Assembly (NCBI GenBank): GCA_964569845.1
Contig: CAZMUQ010000023.1
Coordinates: forward strand, 1 to 16,687
DNA length: 16,687 nucleotides
Source of the DNA: CAZMUQ01 sp964569845
GTDB lineage: Archaea; Thermoproteota; Bathyarchaeia; Hecatellales; Hecatellaceae
Reading direction: 5' to 3'
The number at the start of each line of letters is the position of its first letter. The stretch's first letter is position 1. This document shows, one piece after another, positions 12,893-16,687 of the stretch. The notes beneath the pieces were generated by a model. The model worked only from the letters and a program-made list of their open reading frames with translations. It did no database searches and had not been told where the DNA came from. Position numbers and translations under genes: made by a program.

Positions 12893-14860
12893 TTAGTCTG
12901 CTTCCCTTTGAAGCTCTGGTAATATTTTTTCAAAGTAGTCTAATGCTTCAGGATTTAAGATTGCATCTCTATTAGTAACAGGTCTACCATGAATAATATT
13001 TGAAACAGCAATCTCAACTTTCTTCATGTTAAATGTGTAGGGTATATCTGGCACCCTAATAATTAGTGAAGGCACATGTCTAGGTGAAGCTTCCCTTCTT
13101 AAAGCATCCCTAATCTTCTTCTTTAGTTCTGGTGTTAAATCATAACCTGGATTAAGCTTAACAAAAAGAATTATACGTTGGTCACCTTTCCAAGCTTGTC
13201 CAACAGCTAAGCTATCAGCAACTTCAGGCAACTTTTCAACAATATTGTATATTTCACCTGTACCTATACGAACACCTGAAGGCTTCAAAGTTGCATCAGA
13301 ACGCCCGTAAAATGTTATCCCACCAGTATCACTATGAAACTCAACAAAATCTCCATGCCTCCAAACATTTTTATTTGGGTAAAATCTGAAGTATGCATCT
13401 AAATATTTTTCATTATTAGGGTCATTCCAAAAGTATAAGGGCATACTTGGTGCTGGAGCCTCACAAACAAGTTCACCTGGCTTATCAATAACAGGGTTTC
13501 CATTTTCATCGTAAGCCTTAATCTTCATAGCCAAAGCTGGTGCTTGAATTTGTCCTGCATAAACTGGAAGTATTGGGCATCCTGCAGCAAAGCAGCCGTT
13601 AATATCAGTTCCACCTGAAATTGAGTTGAAGTGTAAGTCTTTTTTAATTGCATCATAAACCCATTCAAATCCTTCAGCTGAAAGCGGGGAACCTGTTTGA
13701 GTTATTTCTCTTAAAGTTGAAAGGTTACAAGATGTTTTAGGTTCAACATTTTCACTTCTTAAAGCATTAATATAACTTGCACTACAACCAAAAATTGTTA
13801 TCTTCTCTTCATCAATCAATTTCCACACAGCATAGGGGTCTGGATAAAAAGGATTTCCATCATAAACAACTATTGTTGCACCTAAAGCTAGATTTGGAGC
13901 CATCCAATTCCACATCATCCAGCTTGGACTAGTTATATACATGTGTATATCGGTATTTTTCACATCAACATGTAACATTAACTCTTTTAACTGGTTTACA
14001 AGAACCCCAGCTACACTTTGAACCATACATTTAGGTTTACCTGTTGTTCCAGATGTAAACATTATATAAAGTGGATGATTTGCTTCTACCTGTTCAAATC
14101 TGATTTTTTTCTCCGATGAGAGAAAATCTTCATAATAAATAGCATTTGGAATATTACTTAAATTAGGTTTTTCTTGAAGATAAGAAACTACAACAACCTT
14201 TTTTAGGGAAGGAAGCATTCTAGCTACAGCTTCAACATTTGATAAAAGATTAAAGGTTTTTCCCTTATACCAATACCCATCAACAGTAAAAAGAACCTTA
14301 GGCTCTATCTGAGAAAACCTATCCACAACAGCTGATGGTCCAAGCTCACTTCCACAAGATGACCATACTGCACCAATGCTTGTTGCAGCAAGCATAGCAA
14401 CATAGGTTTCAGGAATATTGGGCATGTAAGCTGCAACACGATCACCCCGTGAAACTCCAGCTTCAAGTAGAGCATTAGCTAAACATGCAACCTGCTCATA
14501 AAGCTCAGCAAAAGTTAAAACTTTTCTTAGCCCAATTTCAGACCTTGCTATTATAGCAGGACGGCTATTTTTAAATCTTAAAAGATTTTCAGCAAAATTT
14601 AGCTTTGCACCAATAAACCATCTTGCACCTGGAAACTTGTTTAAATCATCAACAACCTTCTCATATTCATGTGAAACTTTAATTTTTAAAAACTCCCATA
14701 CAGTAGCCCAAAAATCGGGTATTTTTTCAACAGACCAATCATACAACTGCCAATAAGATTCTATGTTAAAATCATGCTTCTTGTTCACAAATTCAATAAA
14801 CCTTGTTATATTAGCCTCTTTTATACGCTCTTCAGAAGGTTTCCACAACAATTTACCCAA
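12893..14860 (-). CDS. Acetoacetyl-CoA synthetase (acetoacetate-CoA ligase)
   Basis: This 655-residue adenylate-forming enzyme activates acetoacetate to acetoacetyl-CoA with ATP. It has the family opening WKPSEERIKEANITRFIEFVN, and GARWFIGAKLNFAENLLRF at 78-96. Core motifs: TSGTTGKPK at 269-277 (phosphate loop), GGTD at 416-419, RHGD at 501-504 and YGRSDATLKPSGVRIGTGEIY at 518-538. The C-terminal IPYTFNMKKVEIAV at 606-619 keeps the catalytic lysine region (K613/K614), but has Met612 where the animal enzyme has Gly. The segment NPEALDYFEKILPELQ matches the end of known acetoacetyl-CoA synthetases, which separates it from acetyl-CoA synthetases. Start TTG at 14858-14860, seven bases after GGGGG. 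Next to it is an AtoE-type transporter, so uptake plus activation of acetoacetate or a similar acid is likely. Direction toward thiolase and acetyl-CoA is inference. Confidence 0.92.
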   Translation of the reverse strand: MGKLLWKPSEERIKEANITRFIEFVNKKHDFNIESYWQLYDWSVEKIPDFWATVWEFLKIKVSHEYEKVVDDLNKFPGARWFIGAKLNFAENLLRFKNSRPAIIARSEIGLRKVLTFAELYEQVACLANALLEAGVSRGDRVAAYMPNIPETYVAMLAATSIGAVWSSCGSELGPSAVVDRFSQIEPKVLFTVDGYWYKGKTFNLLSNVEAVARMLPSLKKVVVVSYLQEKPNLSNIPNAIYYEDFLSSEKKIRFEQVEANHPLYIMFTSGTTGKPKCMVQSVAGVLVNQLKELMLHVDVKNTDIHMYITSPSWMMWNWMAPNLALGATIVVYDGNPFYPDPYAVWKLIDEEKITIFGCSASYINALRSENVEPKTSCNLSTLREITQTGSPLSAEGFEWVYDAIKKDLHFNSISGGTDINGCFAAGCPILPVYAGQIQAPALAMKIKAYDENGNPVIDKPGELVCEAPAPSMPLYFWNDPNNEKYLDAYFRFYPNKNVWRHGDFVEFHSDTGGITFYGRSDATLKPSGVRIGTGEIYNIVEKLPEVADSLAVGQAWKGDQRIILFVKLNPGYDLTPELKKKIRDALRREASPRHVPSLIIRVPDIPYTFNMKKVEIAVSNIIHGRPVTNRDAILNPEALDYFEKILPELQREAD

Positions 14861-14903
14861 AAAATAGCCCCCTTTAGTCTCTATATTAAGCTAAGTTTAC
14901 CTT

Positions 14904-14912
14904 GATATTTTA
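14904..14912 (-). promoter_or_regulatory. Candidate TATA element for the acetoacetyl-CoA synthetase gene
   Basis: The minus strand reads TAAAATATC about 48 bases before the TTG start, giving a predicted start of transcription near 14883 and a leader of about 23 bases with the AGGGGG ribosome binding site at 14868-14873. A second element, CTTAATATAG at 14881-14890, lies too close to keep that site in the leader. The 140-base gap 14861-15000 holds only this promoter and the T-rich end of the transporter transcript. Confidence 0.35.
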
Positions 14913-14977
14913 GCTTGATGTTTCAATTCTTCTTTGCAGAAATAGCGCTTAAGCTTAATAATAAAAAAGAGTTTGCT

Positions 14978-14990
14978 AAAAATAAAAAAA
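14978..14990 (-). terminator. T-rich tract after the transporter gene
   Basis: Ten bases past the transporter stop the minus strand runs TTTTTTTATTTTT, seven and five T split by one A, followed by another T6 at 14963-14968. There is no strong hairpin. Such U-tracts are enough for archaeal transcription termination, so the transporter and the acetoacetyl-CoA synthetase may be separate or only partly joined transcripts. Confidence 0.45.
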
Positions 14991-15000
14991 TAGGTTTTGT

Positions 15001-16467
15001 TTAGTAGGGAACAAATGTTAAACCAAGAGCAAAAGGTATAGAAGCAAATATAAGGCAACCGATACAGTATCCGAAAATATCCCTTGCTCTAGTTCCAGTT
15101 ATACCTAGAAGAGCTATAGCCCAGAATGGTTGGAATAGGTTTGTCCAAGCATCACCTGCTGCATACGCTATAATAGATTTACCTAAAGGAACATTAAGCA
15201 TAGCAGAAGTTCTTGTAATTACTTCTCCAATGGTTGCCCATTCACCTCCACCAGAAGGTACAAAGAGGTTTATAAGTCCAGCCAAAGCCCAACATATAAC
15301 AGGCCATGTTAATGGGCTTGCTCCTGCAGCTAAAGCTTTAGCTATAACTGTTGCTAGGTTTGGTCCTCCAGCAACAACATAAGAGTATCTTAGAATGCCC
15401 ATTATACCTGCATAAAACGGAAATTGAAGAATTATTCCTGCAACTGCTGGTGTTGCTCTAGCAATAGCACGCATGTAGGCTATAGGATTCATGTATAGTA
15501 GGAAGCCTATTAGGATAAAGCAGAAGTTTAGAGAGTTCAGGTTTAAGCCTTTCATGAATCCTAGGGCTCCAAACCACCAATACATGGCTATAATAGCAAA
15601 AATAACTGTTATTCCAGCAAGAATTTTACTGTTTTCAAGCTTATCAGCAATAGTTACCTTCTCAGGTTTAGCTGCTTTAGCTTCCTCTTCCTCCTTTTTA
15701 ACAACCTCTAATATATGGGGAGCAATAACATCTATACCCTTACATGCTTCAGCACGTCTAGGAGCTAAAGCCCAAAAAATGATTACACCAGAAACTATGA
15801 TTATAATCATGTTTATCAGGGTATACGGATGGAAAATTGTCTCATTTAAGGGTATAAGCTCTCTACCAAAAACTTCCTTGTAAACCCCAGCAAGAAAATG
15901 TCCAGGTGTGTTTGAAAGTAGAGGTGCTGAAGCAGATAAACCCCAATGCCAATTTAAACCTAAACCAGCATAAGCAGCTGCACAAACAACCGGGTAATGT
16001 AAAGGTCTACCCTTACGGTAAAATTCTATACCTATTGCCCTAGCTAAAACAGCTCCAACTATAAGACTTAAACCCCAATTTATCCATGCACAAATTAAAG
16101 AAACAAAAGCTGCTAAAGCAGCTGCTGATTTTGTATCCTTAGGCATACTTGCAAGCCTACCTAAACCACGGTAAATAAGTGGATGATATGCTATAGCATA
16201 ACCTGTAACAAGGATAAGACACATCTGCATGGCAAATGCAAGCAAACCCCAAAAACCTTTATACCAGCAATCCTTGAAAAGCCATCTTGTAACTTCTGCA
16301 GGCCCCATAACATCATAAGGCCTCATAACAACTAAGGCTAAAAGCACAGCAATTATTGTTAGAATAAGAGCAAAAATTAAGGGGTCAGGCATCCAGCCCT
16401 CAACACTAGCTGAAAGCCTACCACCAAATTTTTCAACCCAACTTTCCCGGGCTTCTTTTTTAGCCAA
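15001..16467 (-). CDS. Short-chain fatty acid/acetoacetate transporter, AtoE family
   Basis: This 488-residue integral membrane protein matches the AtoE short-chain fatty acid transporter family. It has about ten to twelve hydrophobic spans, among them 29-48, 72-93, 115-143, 214-234, 281-300, 312-327, 385-402 and 465-485. Family stretches are GWMPDPLIFALILT at 24-37, GLNWHWGLSASAPLL at 170-184, FVPSGGGEWA at 402-411 and GDAWTNLFQPFWA at 438-450. A charged cytoplasmic loop rich in Glu and Lys lies at about 251-278. Relatives in bacteria sit in acetoacetate or butyrate use operons. The start is TTG at 16465-16467 with GGTGA eight bases upstream; N-terminal MAKKEARESWVEKFGGRL is a normal family opening. 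It precedes the acetoacetyl-CoA synthetase gene by 140 bases on the same strand. Substrate range is inferred from that neighbour. Confidence 0.9.
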   Translation of the reverse strand: MAKKEARESWVEKFGGRLSASVEGWMPDPLIFALILTIIAVLLALVVMRPYDVMGPAEVTRWLFKDCWYKGFWGLLAFAMQMCLILVTGYAIAYHPLIYRGLGRLASMPKDTKSAAALAAFVSLICAWINWGLSLIVGAVLARAIGIEFYRKGRPLHYPVVCAAAYAGLGLNWHWGLSASAPLLSNTPGHFLAGVYKEVFGRELIPLNETIFHPYTLINMIIIIVSGVIIFWALAPRRAEACKGIDVIAPHILEVVKKEEEEAKAAKPEKVTIADKLENSKILAGITVIFAIIAMYWWFGALGFMKGLNLNSLNFCFILIGFLLYMNPIAYMRAIARATPAVAGIILQFPFYAGIMGILRYSYVVAGGPNLATVIAKALAAGASPLTWPVICWALAGLINLFVPSGGGEWATIGEVITRTSAMLNVPLGKSIIAYAAGDAWTNLFQPFWAIALLGITGTRARDIFGYCIGCLIFASIPFALGLTFVPY

Positions 16468-16504
16468 GAAATTCTCACCAATTAAATATCTACTTTATTA
16501 TAAG

Positions 16505-16514
16505 GTATATATAA
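16505..16514 (-). promoter_or_regulatory. TATA box for the transporter gene
   Basis: The minus strand reads TTATATATAC with AAAA just upstream as a BRE-like element, about 43 bases before the TTG start. Transcription would begin near 16483, giving a short leader that includes GGTGA. This is among the best TATA matches in the window. Confidence 0.55.
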
Positions 16515-16561
16515 TTTTAGCAAATATGCTTATATTACTTCCAAGATTTTAAACAACCCCC

Positions 16562-16588
16562 TGCTTGTTTATGCTGTAAACATAAGCA
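16562..16588. repeat. Bulged inverted repeat upstream of the transporter promoter
   Basis: TGCTT GTTTA (16562-16571) pairs with TAAAC and AAGCA (16577-16581, 16584-16588), giving a ten-pair stem with a two-base bulge and the loop TGCTG. It sits about 50 bases upstream of the transporter TATA box, and GGGGG lies next to it on the minus strand. It has no T-tract on the correct side to act as a terminator. It could be a regulator site. The rest of 16468-16687 (220 bases) shows no complete gene; a minus-strand frame entering at the right edge stops at about 16654. Confidence 0.3.
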
Positions 16589-16687
16589 ATAAAAAATGTG
16601 AGGTGAAATTAAAGCTCCTTAAAACTGTTAACCCTTAAACTAAAAAAGATGCGTTAGTTTAGTTGTAATCTTTCCTTTAATCTTGAA

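Noticed and set aside
15491..15883. Plus-strand open frame of 130 codons.
   Set aside because: It is antisense to the AtoE transporter, whose membrane segments and family motifs cover the region; no promoter or ribosome binding site is seen.
16600..16636. Short plus-strand frame beginning GTG after GAGG-like sequence.
   Set aside because: It ends after eleven codons with no supporting context.
1..16687. Search for tRNA genes, CRISPR repeats, insertion sequences, toxin-antitoxin or defence genes.
   Set aside because: The gaps are short and AT-rich; no cloverleaf, regular repeat-spacer pattern, transposase or terminal inverted repeat was seen, and the paired small genes look like DNA-binding proteins without a toxin partner.

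Overview
This AT-rich window (16,687 bases) reads as an archaeal chromosome segment. Archaeal markers include ribosomal proteins S15 and S3Ae in their archaeal forms, the KEOPS subunit Pcc1, a RecJ-like DHH nuclease of the GAN type, an archaeal YchF-type GTPase with a TGS domain, a two-domain GlmU-like enzyme, and TATA-box promoters with BRE-like A-rich flanks. The seryl-tRNA synthetase is the rare methanogen-type (type 2) enzyme. A TACK-group lineage such as Bathyarchaeia or a relative is a reasonable guess, but the sequence alone does not settle it. Half of the genes appear to start with TTG, often behind clear Shine-Dalgarno sequences.

Layout: fifteen of the sixteen genes are on the minus strand, so they read from right to left. 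From the right edge: (1) a short-chain fatty acid transporter (AtoE family) and an acetoacetyl-CoA synthetase, 14.86-16.5 kb, each with its own promoter, forming a probable acetoacetate or short-chain acid uptake and activation pair. (2) An XTP/dITP pyrophosphatase, 12.25-12.8 kb, with a TATA element spaced for a leaderless transcript. (3) Two small winged-helix proteins of unknown role, 11.3-12.15 kb, behind a promoter region with a tandem 11/12-base repeat and a perfect hairpin. (4) An information-processing operon, 5.5-11.24 kb: S15, RecJ-like nuclease, Pcc1, seryl-tRNA synthetase, S3Ae, GlmU-like sugar nucleotidyltransferase. (5) A lone plus-strand GNAT acetyltransferase at 5.0-5.5 kb, convergent with the operon. 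(6) A radical SAM protein at 3.3-4.8 kb. (7) A tight three-gene unit at the left, 51-3115: YchF-like GTPase, phosphoglycerate dehydrogenase-like enzyme, and an M23-fold protein whose TTG start overlaps the preceding stop.

The central operon joins ribosome assembly, replication-associated nuclease activity, tRNA t6A modification, serine charging and UDP-sugar synthesis. No tRNA, rRNA, CRISPR array, insertion sequence or phage gene was seen. No clearly new defence or mobile system is present. The least explained parts are the winged-helix pair with its upstream repeats, the M23-like protein in the ychF operon, and the metabolic role of the AtoE/acetoacetyl-CoA synthetase pair.
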